DNA of 64,000 nt, taken from Desulfobacula sp. (GTDB lineage Bacteria > Desulfobacterota > Desulfobacteria > Desulfobacterales > Desulfobacteraceae). The notes under the pieces are model-generated. The model was not told the origin of the DNA, made no database searches, and saw only the letters and a list, made by a program, of their open reading frames with translations. Shown here in pieces: positions 17,195 to 26,203 of this stretch. The position numbers and the translations under genes were made by a program. Position 1 is the first letter of the stretch; every line of letters begins with the position of its first letter. The DNA lies in the NCBI GenBank assembly GCA_023701135.1, contig JAMPXP010000019.1, forward strand, positions 1 to 64,000, written 5' to 3'.

Positions 17195-17929
17195 ATGGCT
17201 AAGACAGGAAAGGATTATATCGTGTTTCCCCTGGATTTTTCTTCGGTCAAAGAAGCCGAAGACTATGTCCGGATACTGGATGGAAAGGTTGGTATGTTCA
17301 AGATCGGACTTGAACTGTTCATCGACCAGGGACCCTCCGTGATCCAGCGGATCAGACAATTGAGCCGGGCCGGAATTTTTCTGGACTTAAAGCTCCACGA
17401 CATTTCTGCAACGGTTGAGCGGGCCATGAAAAGGGTTGCGGCACTGGGTGCCGATCTCATCACCGTTCATGCTTCGTCTTCCCAAAACATGCTGGAAAAG
17501 GCTGTAATGGGGGCAGGGGGGAAAACCGGGGTCCTGGCGGTGACGCTTTTGACGGACAATGATGCCGAAGCGGTTCAGGCCCAGGGCTTTAAGACGGAAT
17601 TTGTCAAGGATCCCCGGCTTCTCATCCTGCACCGGGCCCGGATGGCCCATGATGCCGGCTGTGCCGGGGTGGTCTGTTCAGGCCGGGAGGTCAAAGAGAT
17701 CAAGGAGCGGTTCGGGCGGGCGTTTCTGGCCGTCACGCCGGGAATCAGGCCCTCCTGGTCGGTTCCTGAAAACGATGACCAGAAACGGGTCACCACGCCG
17801 GCCCAGGCCGTTGCCTTGGGCAGCGATCTCATTGTCATCGGCCGTCCTCTAAGGGATGCTGCTGATCCGGCCGGGGCAGCTCTGAGGGTCATCCGTGAAA
17901 TTGAAGACGCCCTAAGCAGGGCGTCTTGA
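17195..17929 (+). CDS. pyrF: Orotidine 5'-phosphate decarboxylase
   Basis: Makes UMP from OMP, the last step of pyrimidine synthesis. The TIM-barrel signatures are FPLDFSS near the N-terminus, MFKIGLELF, the catalytic FLDLKLHDI with the D-K-D set, and the C-terminal TPGIRPSW and GSDLIVIGRPL. The length of 244 residues is typical. It starts 24 bases after the toxin stop and could be read from the same transcript. Confidence 0.97.
   Translation: MAKTGKDYIVFPLDFSSVKEAEDYVRILDGKVGMFKIGLELFIDQGPSVIQRIRQLSRAGIFLDLKLHDISATVERAMKRVAALGADLITVHASSSQNMLEKAVMGAGGKTGVLAVTLLTDNDAEAVQAQGFKTEFVKDPRLLILHRARMAHDAGCAGVVCSGREVKEIKERFGRAFLAVTPGIRPSWSVPENDDQKRVTTPAQAVALGSDLIVIGRPLRDAADPAGAALRVIREIEDALSRAS
17904..17927. 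terminator. Hairpin at the end of pyrF between convergent pyrF and lysC
   Basis: AAGACGCCCT, loop AAGC, AGGGCGTCTT is a perfect 10-bp stem that lies within the last codons of pyrF and ends on its stop codon. A moderately T-rich stretch follows on the plus strand. It sits between convergent genes whose stops are four bases apart and probably ends pyrF transcription, perhaps lysC too. Confidence 0.7.
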
Positions 17930-17933
17930 AGCT

Positions 17934-19160
17934 TTATTTGGGTTCTTGATCCAGGCCGAATGCCGTATGAAGGGTTCTGACGGCCAGTTCGGCGTATTTG
18001 GCCTGGATGACGCAGGAGATCCGGATTTCAGAAGTGCTGATGAGCCGGATATTGATGTTTTCATTGGCCAGGGCCTGGAACATGGCAGCAGCCACACCGG
18101 AATGGCTTTTCATGCCGAGTCCGATGACGGAAACCTTGGCGATATCGGTGGCCGTCACCACTTCGGGAGATCCGATCTCTTTGGCCACCCGCTCAGTGAT
18201 TTCCCTGGCCTTGGCAAAATCGTCCTTGGTGACCGTAAAGGTCAGGTCTGTATCTCCGTTGGACTGGGTATTCTGGATAATCATGTCCACGCAGATTTCC
18301 GCTTCCGCCAGGGGGGTGAAGATCTTAGCCGAAGTTCCGGGCTGGTCCGGAACATTTTTCAGGGTGATTCTGGCCTCATTCATATCACAGGTGATACCGG
18401 ACACCACAACGCTTTCCATATCAGCCGTTTCATTGACAACCATTGTTCCTTCCTCCTCATTAAATGATGACCGGACATGCACGGGCACATTGTATTTTTT
18501 TGCAAATTCAACGGACCGTATCTGAAGCACTTTAGCTCCCAATATGGCCATTTCAAGCATTTCTTCGTAGGTGATCCGTTTGATTTTACGGGCTTTGTCG
18601 CAGATTCTCGGGTCCGTGGTATAGACGCCGTCCACATCTGTGAAAATTTCACAGACATCGGCCTTCAGGGAGGAGGCAATGGCCACGGCCGAGGTATCGG
18701 ACCCGCCCCGGCCCAGGGTCGTAATATCCCCGTCCTCATCGGCCCCCTGGAACCCGGCCACCACGGCAATATATCCGGCATGGAGGGCATTCAGGATGTT
18801 TTTTCCGTCAATATCCAGGATCCTGGCCTTGCCCGAGGTCTTATCGGTTCTGATTCCGGCCTGGAAGCCCAGGAAGGATTTGGCCATATATCCCCTTGAG
18901 GTCAAAATCATGGCAAGAAGGGCGGCCGTGGTCTGTTCGCCTGTGGCCAGGAGGACGTCCAGCTCCCTTGTATCGGGTTTTGGAGCAGCCTTCCGGGCAA
19001 GGGAAATAAGGCTGTCCGTCACGCCGGCCATGGCGGAAAGCACCACCACCACCTTGTCGCCCTCATCATAGGCCTTGCTGACCCTGTCCGCCACCCGGTT
19101 GATGCGGTCTATGTCCGCAACCGAGGTTCCGCCGTATTTTTGTACTCTAATGGCCATCAT
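17934..19160 (-). CDS. lysC: Aspartate kinase
   Basis: Phosphorylates aspartate at the entry to lysine, threonine, methionine and diaminopimelate synthesis. [11 protein letters not shown] at the N-terminus and [15 protein letters not shown] are kinase signatures. The C-terminal ~150 residues form two ACT domains (residues ~265-408) for feedback control. At 408 residues it is of the monofunctional type. Two adjacent ATGs (19160, 19157) are both possible starts. It follows tsaE by 26 bases and no lysine riboswitch is seen upstream. Confidence 0.97.
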   Translation of the reverse strand: MMAIRVQKYGGTSVADIDRINRVADRVSKAYDEGDKVVVVLSAMAGVTDSLISLARKAAPKPDTRELDVLLATGEQTTAALLAMILTSRGYMAKSFLGFQAGIRTDKTSGKARILDIDGKNILNALHAGYIAVVAGFQGADEDGDITTLGRGGSDTSAVAIASSLKADVCEIFTDVDGVYTTDPRICDKARKIKRITYEEMLEMAILGAKVLQIRSVEFAKKYNVPVHVRSSFNEEEGTMVVNETADMESVVVSGITCDMNEARITLKNVPDQPGTSAKIFTPLAEAEICVDMIIQNTQSNGDTDLTFTVTKDDFAKAREITERVAKEIGSPEVVTATDIAKVSVIGLGMKSHSGVAAAMFQALANENINIRLISTSEIRISCVIQAKYAELAVRTLHTAFGLDQEPK

Positions 19161-19186
19161 AACCCCACTGAATCACACATTAAAAA

Positions 19187-19651
19187 TTATAAAAACAATT
19201 TGCCTAACAGATTTTCCCCCCGTTGTCCAGAGCCGGAAACAGATATCCGCCGGTTGTAGTTTTCATCAAATTCAAACCGGATTTCAATATCAAAGGGGAA
19301 AAAAATATCCTTGAGGATGTCCGGCCATTCCACCGCCATAATATGGGTATCGTCCAAGAGGTCATCAAATCCGATATATTCAAGTTCTTCTGCCGAAGAA
19401 AGCCGGTACAGATCCAGGTGGCAGAGGGTGAGGGGAGGCACGGGATATTCATTGATGATCGTGAAGGTCGGACTGGTGATATAATAGTCTTCAGAGACGC
19501 CGAGGCCCTTGGCAAGGCCCTTGACAAAGGTGGTCTTGCCGGCCCCGAGATCGCCTTTCAATGCAATGGACAGGCCCTGGGAAATCTGTCTGCCCATGGC
19601 CTCGCCCAGGGCAAGGGTCTCTTCAGCGGTTTTTGATTCCAGGGTTTTCAT
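19187..19651 (-). CDS. tsaE: tRNA threonylcarbamoyladenosine biosynthesis ATPase TsaE
   Basis: A 154-residue P-loop ATPase that supports TsaB-TsaD in t6A37 modification of ANN-decoding tRNAs. The Walker A motif is LKGDLGAGKTTFVKGLA, followed by SPTFTIINEY and the conserved HLDLYRL and VEWPD blocks. The ATG at 19651 overlaps the nnrDE stop (ATGA) and fits the family N-terminus, so the longer upstream reading is rejected. TsaE beside an NnrD/NnrE gene is a frequent bacterial arrangement. Confidence 0.95.
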   Translation of the reverse strand: MKTLESKTAEETLALGEAMGRQISQGLSIALKGDLGAGKTTFVKGLAKGLGVSEDYYITSPTFTIINEYPVPPLTLCHLDLYRLSSAEELEYIGFDDLLDDTHIMAVEWPDILKDIFFPFDIEIRFEFDENYNRRISVSGSGQRGENLLGKLFL

Positions 19652-21213
19652 AATAAATGCTGAAAAATGATTTCCGGGATAATTTGGGCCATATCCCGGG
19701 CCAGAAATCCGAAGGCCCCTTTTTGCTTTGACAGAACATCTGCGCAAAGGCCGTGGATGTATACTCCGGCAAGGCTTGCGGCTTCAGGGGAAAACCCCTG
19801 GGCCAGGAAGCCTGCAACCATACCGGTCAGCACATCCCCCATGCCGCCCGAGGCCATGCCGGGATTGCCCGTGGGATTGATAAACGCTTTGCCGTCGGGC
19901 AGGGCAATGACGGTTTGTGCCCCCTTCAGGACCAGGATGACATCCCATTCCGAGGCAAATTTCCGGGCAAGGCCGAGGCGGTCTGCCTGGACATCACGGG
20001 TTGAAACCCGGCAGAGCCTTGCCATTTCCCCGGGATGCGGGGTCAGGATGGCGGGCACGGTTTTCCTTTTCAGGATGTCAGGGTCGTCTGCAAGGCAGTT
20101 GACGGCGTCGGCGTCCAGAACCAGGGGGACAGGGCTTTGTTCAACAAGTTTTTGGACCAATTTTGCGGTGCCTTCCCGGGTGCCGAGGCCGGGGCCCAGG
20201 GCCAGGGCCTGCTTGCCCTTCAGGAGGGAGAGGATGTCTGCAAGGCAATTTTCAGACAAAAACCCGGGTTCGTTTTCCGGCAGGGGGTGGGTCATGGGTT
20301 CCAGCACCAGGCCCTCCAGAACCGGGTTGAGGGATTCAGGGACCCCCAGGGTCACCAGGCCGGTGCCGCACCTCATGGCGGCATCGGTGCATAGGGCCGC
20401 GGCCCCGGTTTTGCCCGTGGACCCGGCAATGACCAGAAGATGTCCATAACTGCCCTTATGGCTGTTGAACTCCCTTGGCGGGAAAAGGGCGGCAATCTCA
20501 TCTTGTTCGATCAACGAGAGTTGGATGTTTTTTTCATGGGCAATGAATTTTGGGATGCCGATGTCAATGATGGAAAGTTCACCGGTATGGAGGTTCCCCG
20601 GATAGAGGATGTGCCCGGCCTTGGCAAAGGCAAAGGTGGCGGTGGCAAAGGCCTTGACAGCCGTTCCCATGGGTTTTCCCGTATCCGCATTCAAACCCGA
20701 GGGGATATCCACGGAAAAAACGGGCTTCCCGCTTGAATTCATCAATTCAACGCTCTCCCGGATCAGACCCCTGAGGTCGGCGTTCAGTCCTGTGCCCAGG
20801 ACGGCGTCAATGAACAGATCATGATGGAGGAGCCTTGATCTGTTGGCCTTAAGTTCGGCATCGGTTCTGATTTCAACAAGGGATGAGGCAGAAGACCGGT
20901 CACAGAGTTTTTCAAAAAGCTGCAGATTGATCTGTGCATCCCCTTTTACCGCCTCCTTGGGCGCCAGGAGAAAGGCGGTGACCCTGTAGCCCTTTTCAAG
21001 AAGATACCGGGCCATGACAAACCCGTCCCCGCCGTTGTTACCCCGGCCGGCCAGGACGGCAATTTTTTTTATGTCCATGGCATTGATCTTTGACAGCAGA
21101 GCCTTGGTAGCTCCCCTCCCGGCGTTTTCCATGAGGACCAGCCCCGGAATCCCAAAGGAATGGATGGTGGTCTGATCCATCTCCTGCATTTCATTTGCGG
21201 TCACCAGCAACAT
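19648..21213 (-). CDS. nnrDE: Bifunctional NAD(P)H-hydrate epimerase / ADP-dependent dehydratase
   Basis: Repairs hydrated NAD(P)H. The N-terminal epimerase domain (YjeF_N, residues ~1-215) shows VLAGRGNNGGDGFVMAR and DAVLGTGL. The C-terminal kinase-fold dehydratase (YjeF_C, ~225-515) shows HKGSYGHLLVIAGS, LTPHPGEMARL and GNPGMASGGMGDVLTG. The ATG at 21213 has a strong AAGGAGAAGG just before it and begins MLLVTANEMQ as in the family, so the earlier start is rejected. Translationally coupled to tsaE. Confidence 0.96.
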   Translation of the reverse strand: MLLVTANEMQEMDQTTIHSFGIPGLVLMENAGRGATKALLSKINAMDIKKIAVLAGRGNNGGDGFVMARYLLEKGYRVTAFLLAPKEAVKGDAQINLQLFEKLCDRSSASSLVEIRTDAELKANRSRLLHHDLFIDAVLGTGLNADLRGLIRESVELMNSSGKPVFSVDIPSGLNADTGKPMGTAVKAFATATFAFAKAGHILYPGNLHTGELSIIDIGIPKFIAHEKNIQLSLIEQDEIAALFPPREFNSHKGSYGHLLVIAGSTGKTGAAALCTDAAMRCGTGLVTLGVPESLNPVLEGLVLEPMTHPLPENEPGFLSENCLADILSLLKGKQALALGPGLGTREGTAKLVQKLVEQSPVPLVLDADAVNCLADDPDILKRKTVPAILTPHPGEMARLCRVSTRDVQADRLGLARKFASEWDVILVLKGAQTVIALPDGKAFINPTGNPGMASGGMGDVLTGMVAGFLAQGFSPEAASLAGVYIHGLCADVLSKQKGAFGFLARDMAQIIPEIIFQHLL

Positions 21214-21320
21214 GGCCTTCTCCTTTTCCCTGTAAAACCTGAGTTCAGTTTTGCATACTTCCATTGAAAATAAAAGTCCAAAAACGGCTGAAATTTCGGG
21301 ATGAAAAACCAGCAGAGGCC

Positions 21321-22322
21321 TTACCAGGTGGCATGATGTTCTTCCACCACCCCGCCCAGGCCCGAGAAACGGACGGTCAAGCCGTCCTTTGTGCGGACGG
21401 TACCCTCAAAGGACCCGCAGGGCTGGATAAAAAAGCTTTTAAGGATGAGAAGATCGTCGTGGGCCCGGCGGATGCCTTCGGGGGTGAAGGTCAGGTCGAT
21501 GAGCCCGTCCCGGCTGTTGATCCGCCAGGGCAGGGAGGGGTTTTCAGGATCATAGACAAAGACCGTCTCGCCGGTTTTTTCCGGTTTTCCATTGATCCAC
21601 AGGGTATTTTCCAGGAGACCCTTTTCATAGACCCCGGAGGAAAAATTAAACCCGATCCGGGTTCCGCCCCCGGCTATGCCTGCACCGCAGGCCCAGTTCC
21701 AGGAGGTCCTGCGGGGATAAAAGCCGTTGGTCCAGTCAAAAATTGCAAAGGTATTTTCCGGTTCAAGATCAAAGGCTTTCCCGTTGAGGCGGATGCTCCC
21801 CTTTGCCGTCAAGCCCGCCGCCTTGGTGGTAAAGGCGGATCTCCCCTTTTCCATGGGCATGTGAAAATGCATGGGCAAAAGGCCGCCCTCGGGGTCCGTG
21901 ATGTCGATGTCGGCCTTGAGGGACCGGCCCGGCAGATAAAAATTCGCCTGGACGGTCCTTGGGCCTTTTGGGTCCCGGGTCAGGCAGAGCCGCCCCCGGA
22001 GACTCTGATAGGAAGCCACCCCATGGTCGGGATTCCGGTCAAAGGAAACCTGGCCCAGGGGGAAAAAGACCGGGGCGTGTTCGATCATGCGGGAAGCTTT
22101 CCGGTCAAAGCCGAAGGCAAAGGAGCCGGCCATATACCCCAGATGGATCACGGCGCACCCGAAGATGATGTCCGGATGGATGATCCCCACATAGCACCAG
22201 CGTTTTTCCCGGAACCGGTCCGGGTTGAAAAAAGAGGGGTTCAGGTTTAACAGGGCCAATGTATCCGGGTGATGAAAGGGGCCGGACCATTCTTTGCCGG
22301 AAAAGCGATCATCGTTTTTCAC
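21321..22322 (-). CDS. DUF2804 family protein
   Basis: A 333-residue protein with the DUF2804 layout, including WCYVGIIHPDIIFGCAVIHLGYMA near residues 45-70, FDWTNGFYPRRTSWNWACG in the middle and a C-terminal GTVRTKDGLTVRFSGLGGVVEEHHATW-type ending with conserved histidines. Family members are probably lipocalin- or tocopherol-cyclase-like beta-barrel proteins of unknown role. It begins with GTG overlapping the tag stop, so it is co-translated with tag. Confidence 0.85.
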   Translation of the reverse strand: MKNDDRFSGKEWSGPFHHPDTLALLNLNPSFFNPDRFREKRWCYVGIIHPDIIFGCAVIHLGYMAGSFAFGFDRKASRMIEHAPVFFPLGQVSFDRNPDHGVASYQSLRGRLCLTRDPKGPRTVQANFYLPGRSLKADIDITDPEGGLLPMHFHMPMEKGRSAFTTKAAGLTAKGSIRLNGKAFDLEPENTFAIFDWTNGFYPRRTSWNWACGAGIAGGGTRIGFNFSSGVYEKGLLENTLWINGKPEKTGETVFVYDPENPSLPWRINSRDGLIDLTFTPEGIRRAHDDLLILKSFFIQPCGSFEGTVRTKDGLTVRFSGLGGVVEEHHATW

Positions 22323-22882
22323 GGCATGACCTCCTGATACCTGAAGCAGGAGACCAGGTGGTCATTGACCATGCCCACGGCCTGCATATGGGCGTAGATG
22401 ATGGTGGACCCCACAAATTTGAAGCCCCGTTGCTTCAGGTCTTTGGAAAAGGCGTCCGATTCTTTGGAGGTGGCCGGCACATCCTTAAGATGCCGGAAGG
22501 TATTGATTTTCTGTTTTCCGTCCACAAACCGCCAGGAATAGGCGTCAAAGGAACCGAAATCCTCCCGGACCTTGAGAAAGGCTTGGGCATTGGTCACGGC
22601 GGCGGCGACCTTGAGCCGGTTCCGGATGATGCCGGGATCAAGAAGAAGATCTTCTATTTTTTTTTCGGTAAAGCCTGCCACCTTTTCCGCATCAAAGCCT
22701 GCAAAGGCTTTTCGATATCCCTCCCGCCGTTTCAGGATGGTCAGCCAGGAGAGCCCGGCCTGGGCCCCTTCCAGAATAAGGAATTCAAAGAGTTTACGGT
22801 CGTCATGAACCGGCACCCCCCATTCTTCATCATGGTACCGGATATACTCGGGATCTTTTACGGCCCAGCCGCATCGTTCCAT
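22319..22882 (-). CDS. tag: DNA-3-methyladenine glycosylase I
   Basis: Excises 3-methyladenine from alkylated DNA. It starts MERCGWAVKDPEYIRYHDEEWG with the conserved Cys (zinc ligand), and FEFLILEGAQAGLSW and the C-terminal GSTIIYAHMQAVGMVNDH complete the family pattern with the zinc-binding histidines. The ATG at 22882 has AAGGAGG seven bases upstream; an upstream in-frame start at 22951 is rejected. The length of 187 residues is normal. Confidence 0.96.
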   Translation of the reverse strand: MERCGWAVKDPEYIRYHDEEWGVPVHDDRKLFEFLILEGAQAGLSWLTILKRREGYRKAFAGFDAEKVAGFTEKKIEDLLLDPGIIRNRLKVAAAVTNAQAFLKVREDFGSFDAYSWRFVDGKQKINTFRHLKDVPATSKESDAFSKDLKQRGFKFVGSTIIYAHMQAVGMVNDHLVSCFRYQEVMP

Positions 22883-23087
22883 GGTCAGCCTCCTTTTCGC
22901 CAAACGGGTATCTTTTCCATCAGGTATAATATGCCGGAACGGTTTTATCAATGATAGTTTTCGGGGATAGTTTTCTTGGGATAGTGTCCAGAATCGTTTT
23001 CAGATCTCTTTGCTCGGCCCGGTTTTCTTTTTCTTGCCAGGGGAAGGGAAGATATGGTAATTTAAGCGTTTTTTTGGGAGCACAAGA

Positions 23088-24722
23088 ATGATTCATCTGA
23101 CGGGTATTTCAAAACAGCACGGGTCCCGGATGCTTTTTAAAAACGCAAGCCTCCAGATCCTGCCCGGCACCAGGACCGGCCTGGTGGGGGCCAACGGCAC
23201 GGGCAAGACCAGTCTTTTCCGGTTTATCATGGGCGAGGAAGAGCCGGATTCCGGGGACATCTCCTTTTCAAAAAAGGTGAAACTGGGATATTTTTCCCAG
23301 GATGTGGGGGAGATGTCCGGCGGATCAGTGCTCGCCGAGGTCATGTCCGCGGCTTCGGACCTGGTGGTGCTGGGGGAGCGGATGAAGGAAATGGAAGCGG
23401 CCATGGCCGAGCCCATGGATGAGGACGCCTTGAGCACCCTTTTGGAAATTTACGGGGAGGCGGCCGAAGAATTTGAAAGCCGGGGCGGCTATGACCTTGA
23501 AACCCGTGCCCAGACCGTTCTCACGGGCCTGGGCATCGGGCCTGCCGACTATGTCCGGCCGGTATCCTCCTTCAGCGGCGGATGGAAGATGCGCATCGCC
23601 CTGGCCAGGATCCTGACCCTGAACCCCAATGTCCTGCTTCTGGATGAGCCCACCAACCACCTGGACATGGAATCCATCATCTGGCTGGAAAACTGGCTGG
23701 TCACGGATTTCAAGGGAGCCCTCCTCATGACCTGCCATGACCACGATTTCATGAACCGGGTGGTGTCCCGGATCATTGAAGTGGCCAACAGCGCCATTAC
23801 CTCCTATGGCGGAAATTATGATTTTTATGTCCGGGAGCGGGAGATCCGTCTGGCCCAGCTCCTGGCAAGCCATCGCCGTCAGCAGGAAATGCTGGCCAAG
23901 GAGGAGGATTTCATTGCCCGGTTCAAGGCCAGGGCTTCCCATGCAGCCCAGGTCCAGTCCAGGATCAAAAAAATTGAAAAAATAGAAAGGATTGAAATCC
24001 CGGCTTACCAGCAGGTCATCCGGTTTCAGTTTTCCGAACTGCCCCGATCCGGGGATGATGTGGTGATCCTGGAAAATTTGGGGAAGACCTGGGAAACGGA
24101 AGACCTGGGGTCCAAAACGGTCTTTTCCGGAGTATCCGGTCATATCCAACGCGGGGACAAGATCGCCGTGGTGGGGGTGAACGGGGCCGGTAAATCCACC
24201 TTTCTCAAGGTCCTGTCCGGGAATACGGAGCCCACCCAGGGCAGCGTCAAAATCGGGGCCAATGTCAGCATCGGCTATTTCAGCCAGCACAGCATGGATG
24301 TCCTGGATTCGAAGAAAACGGTTTTTGATACGGTTCAGGATGTCCTTCCCCTCAGCAATATCGGCGTCATCCGCAATCTCTGCGCCGCCTTCCTGTTTTC
24401 CGGAGACGAGGTGGAAAAACGCGTGGATCAGCTCTCCGGCGGGGAAAAAAGCCGCCTGGTGCTGGCCACCTTGTTGGGACGGCCTTTGAATCTTCTCATC
24501 CTGGACGAGCCCACCAACCACCTGGATATCCAGTCCAGGGAAGTCCTCCTGGATATTTTAAAGGAATTTTCCGGGACCCTGGTCCTGGTCAGCCATGACC
24601 GGTATTTTCTCCGGAGCCTGGTGGGCCGGGTCTTTGAAATCGGCCAGGGACGGATGACCGACTACAAAGGCGATTATGAATATTACCTGTCCAAAACCGG
24701 GCGGGATCACCGGGCGGTTTAA
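23088..24722 (+). CDS. ABC-F family ATPase
   Basis: A 544-residue protein of two fused ABC domains with no membrane segments. Walker A motifs are GANGTGKTSL (residues ~36-45) and GVNGAGKSTF (~360), signature motifs SSFSGGWKMRIALARIL and QLSGGEKSRLVLATLL, Walker B LLLDEPTNHLDMES and LILDEPTNHLDIQS. ABC-F proteins act on ribosomes, resolving stalls or gating elongation (EttA, Uup, YbiT types); the subtype is not resolved here. Transcribed divergently from tag. Confidence 0.95.
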   Translation: MIHLTGISKQHGSRMLFKNASLQILPGTRTGLVGANGTGKTSLFRFIMGEEEPDSGDISFSKKVKLGYFSQDVGEMSGGSVLAEVMSAASDLVVLGERMKEMEAAMAEPMDEDALSTLLEIYGEAAEEFESRGGYDLETRAQTVLTGLGIGPADYVRPVSSFSGGWKMRIALARILTLNPNVLLLDEPTNHLDMESIIWLENWLVTDFKGALLMTCHDHDFMNRVVSRIIEVANSAITSYGGNYDFYVREREIRLAQLLASHRRQQEMLAKEEDFIARFKARASHAAQVQSRIKKIEKIERIEIPAYQQVIRFQFSELPRSGDDVVILENLGKTWETEDLGSKTVFSGVSGHIQRGDKIAVVGVNGAGKSTFLKVLSGNTEPTQGSVKIGANVSIGYFSQHSMDVLDSKKTVFDTVQDVLPLSNIGVIRNLCAAFLFSGDEVEKRVDQLSGGEKSRLVLATLLGRPLNLLILDEPTNHLDIQSREVLLDILKEFSGTLVLVSHDRYFLRSLVGRVFEIGQGRMTDYKGDYEYYLSKTGRDHRAV

Positions 24723-24773
24723 AAAATTATAATGTGAGCCTGCTGTTACTGCAGCTCTCCAATAGTTGAACTG

Positions 24774-25325
24774 TTATTCGATATAGCGCGGCTCACAAAT
24801 CAGTATATTCCGTTTGTCGATTTCCAGATGACATTCTTTTTCCAGGACCGCTTTAAATTTTTTGCGTGCCCGATGCAGGCGAACTTTTGTGTTTTCCACA
24901 CTGATATCAAGGATATCTGCAATTTCGCCATGACTGAAACCCATCATATCAAACAGCAGCAAAGGAGTCCGCAAAGATTCGGGCAAAAATTTCATCTTCT
25001 CCTGAACACATTGACTCATTTGCTGCTGTTCCAATAATTTTTGGGACGACAATGGGTGGGGAAATATTTCAGTCTGTTGGACTGAATTCTCTTGCTGAGC
25101 TTTCCGTTTAGAGTTCCGGAAATGGTCTTGACATATATTATAGGCAATCCGAAATATCCATGAGTATGTTTTTTGGCTGTCATTTAACTGGGTCAGGTTT
25201 TTTTGAACTTTAATAAATGTTTCCTGGAGCAGATCCTCGGCAACCCACATATCTTTAACCATCAGGAAAATAAATCTTCTGACGCGCTCATAATATGTTT
25301 CATATATGTCCCAATAAGGATCCAT
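24774..25325 (-). CDS. ECF-type RNA polymerase sigma factor
   Basis: A 183-residue sigma70-family protein with region 2 (VRRFIFLMVKDMWVAEDLLQETFIKV and the -10-contacting YSWIFRIAYNICQDHFR; shown as separate blocks) and region 4 (LPESLRTPLLLFDMMGFSHGEIADIL, VENTKVRLHRARKKFK). No anti-sigma gene is adjacent. Its ATG follows the stop of the AhpD-like gene directly, so both are one transcript, and an ECF-like promoter upstream suggests self-activation. Redox control through the cysteine-rich neighbour is a plausible inference. Confidence 0.93.
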   Translation of the reverse strand: MDPYWDIYETYYERVRRFIFLMVKDMWVAEDLLQETFIKVQKNLTQLNDSQKTYSWIFRIAYNICQDHFRNSKRKAQQENSVQQTEIFPHPLSSQKLLEQQQMSQCVQEKMKFLPESLRTPLLLFDMMGFSHGEIADILDISVENTKVRLHRARKKFKAVLEKECHLEIDKRNILICEPRYIE

Positions 25326-25592
25326 TTAGCAGCCACATCCCCCTTTTCCGGAAGGGCCGCAGCAGCCCTCGATGCTTTCTTCTGATTTGATACCCAGGGT
25401 ATCATCCATATGCGTTTTTAAAAAAATCTGAGCCCCGTTTTTCACCTTGGTGGCAATCAGAATAACATGCTGGACCTCTTCGGTGCTAAGACCCACTTCT
25501 CTGGTTTTTTCAAATAAATGGTCAAAACATGGGATACAGTTGCTGCCAACAGCAGCGGCCAGTGCAATTTGAATATCTTGTTTGTTTGACAT
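25326..25592 (-). CDS. AhpD-like (carboxymuconolactone decarboxylase family) protein with Cys-rich tail
   Basis: An 88-residue protein with AAAVGSNCIPCFDHLFEKTREVGLS split around a redox CxxC (Cys19, Cys22) typical of AhpD-like proteins, which handle peroxide or other thiol redox reactions. The tail, ending GCCGPSGKGGCGC, adds five cysteines not seen in ordinary AhpD domains and could bind metal or sense oxidants. Such genes often neighbour ECF sigma factors. It has a strong AAAGGAGG before the ATG. Confidence 0.85.
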   Translation of the reverse strand: MSNKQDIQIALAAAVGSNCIPCFDHLFEKTREVGLSTEEVQHVILIATKVKNGAQIFLKTHMDDTLGIKSEESIEGCCGPSGKGGCGC

Positions 25593-25622
25593 GAAATTTC
25601 CTCCTTTTAAATTGTTTGTATG

Positions 25623-25652
25623 TATGACGACAACTCAATCAAAAAGGTTACA
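25623..25652 (-). promoter_or_regulatory. ECF-type promoter for the AhpD-like/sigma operon
   Basis: On the minus strand TGTAACC (25652-25646), a 16-base spacer and CGTCATA (25629-25623) fit the general ECF pattern of an AAC-containing -35 and a CGTC -10. The predicted start would lie about 25 bases before the AhpD-like ATG. The same operon encodes an ECF sigma factor, so autoregulation is the simple reading. Confidence 0.75.
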
Positions 25653-25828
25653 TTAAAAAATCCGTACAAGAACATTTATGTGTCTAATTATTTCTATTTT
25701 CTTTTCAATTCAATGGTGATCGGCTCAGCCGCCGTCAACAAAAAAATCTGTGGCTTGCCCCTCAGCTTTTTTATTTTTGAGGATATAAGTTATTTATTGA
25801 TTAGGGAATTCTGAGTTGATATAAAAAA

Positions 25829-26203
25829 TTAGGGCTTCAATTCTTGGATAATTCTTTGGATAGTATCCAGAAGTGCAGGGATTTTTCTTTTACATGTGAA
25901 AAACACTGTTTCAGCATTAATATTGGCATAGTGATGCGTAATAATATCCCTCATCCCTTTTGCTTTTTTCCAGTCAACATCAGAATAGCGCGATAGCAGT
26001 TTTTCTCCCGTAACTTTATCAAGATTTTTTAAAGACTCTCCAATAACGATGAGCATCATGCAGATGGCATCCATTTTTTCCATCCCGGAGGCAGTATCCG
26101 TAAAATCTTTTGGATTATTGATCCCCTTAAATCGCAGAACGACCTTTTTGGCAGCATCTTCGATTTGGTGAAGAATTTCCAATATCAGTTCATTATCAGG
26201 CAT
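25829..26203 (-). CDS. hepT: HepT-like RNase toxin (DUF86)
   Basis: A 124-residue all-helical HEPN protein. Arg85-x4-His90-x-Tyr92 in RDIITHHY is the RX4HXY motif that forms the RNase active site and holds the AMPylated tyrosine. It overlaps the mntA-like gene by 8 bases. In characterised MntA/HepT pairs the nucleotidyltransferase inactivates HepT by adding AMP to the tyrosine. The pair lies in an AT-rich patch between unrelated operons, suggesting acquisition. Confidence 0.92.
   Translation of the reverse strand: MPDNELILEILHQIEDAAKKVVLRFKGINNPKDFTDTASGMEKMDAICMMLIVIGESLKNLDKVTGEKLLSRYSDVDWKKAKGMRDIITHHYANINAETVFFTCKRKIPALLDTIQRIIQELKP

Noticed and set aside
19161-19186. Possible lysine riboswitch before lysC
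   Set aside because: Only 26 bases separate tsaE and lysC, too few for any riboswitch.
21264-22250. 328-residue open frame on the plus strand opposite DUF2804
   Set aside because: Mirror frame of the DUF2804 gene; Gly/Pro-rich with no recognisable domain and no ribosome-binding site.
23325-24521. 398-residue open frame antisense to the ABC-F gene
   Set aside because: The plus strand encodes intact Walker A, Walker B and signature motifs; the opposite frame has none and a shadow-type composition.
25620-25814. 64-residue plus-strand frame in the gap beside the AhpD-like gene
   Set aside because: No ribosome-binding site, overlaps the ECF-type promoter of the opposite strand and shows no family features.
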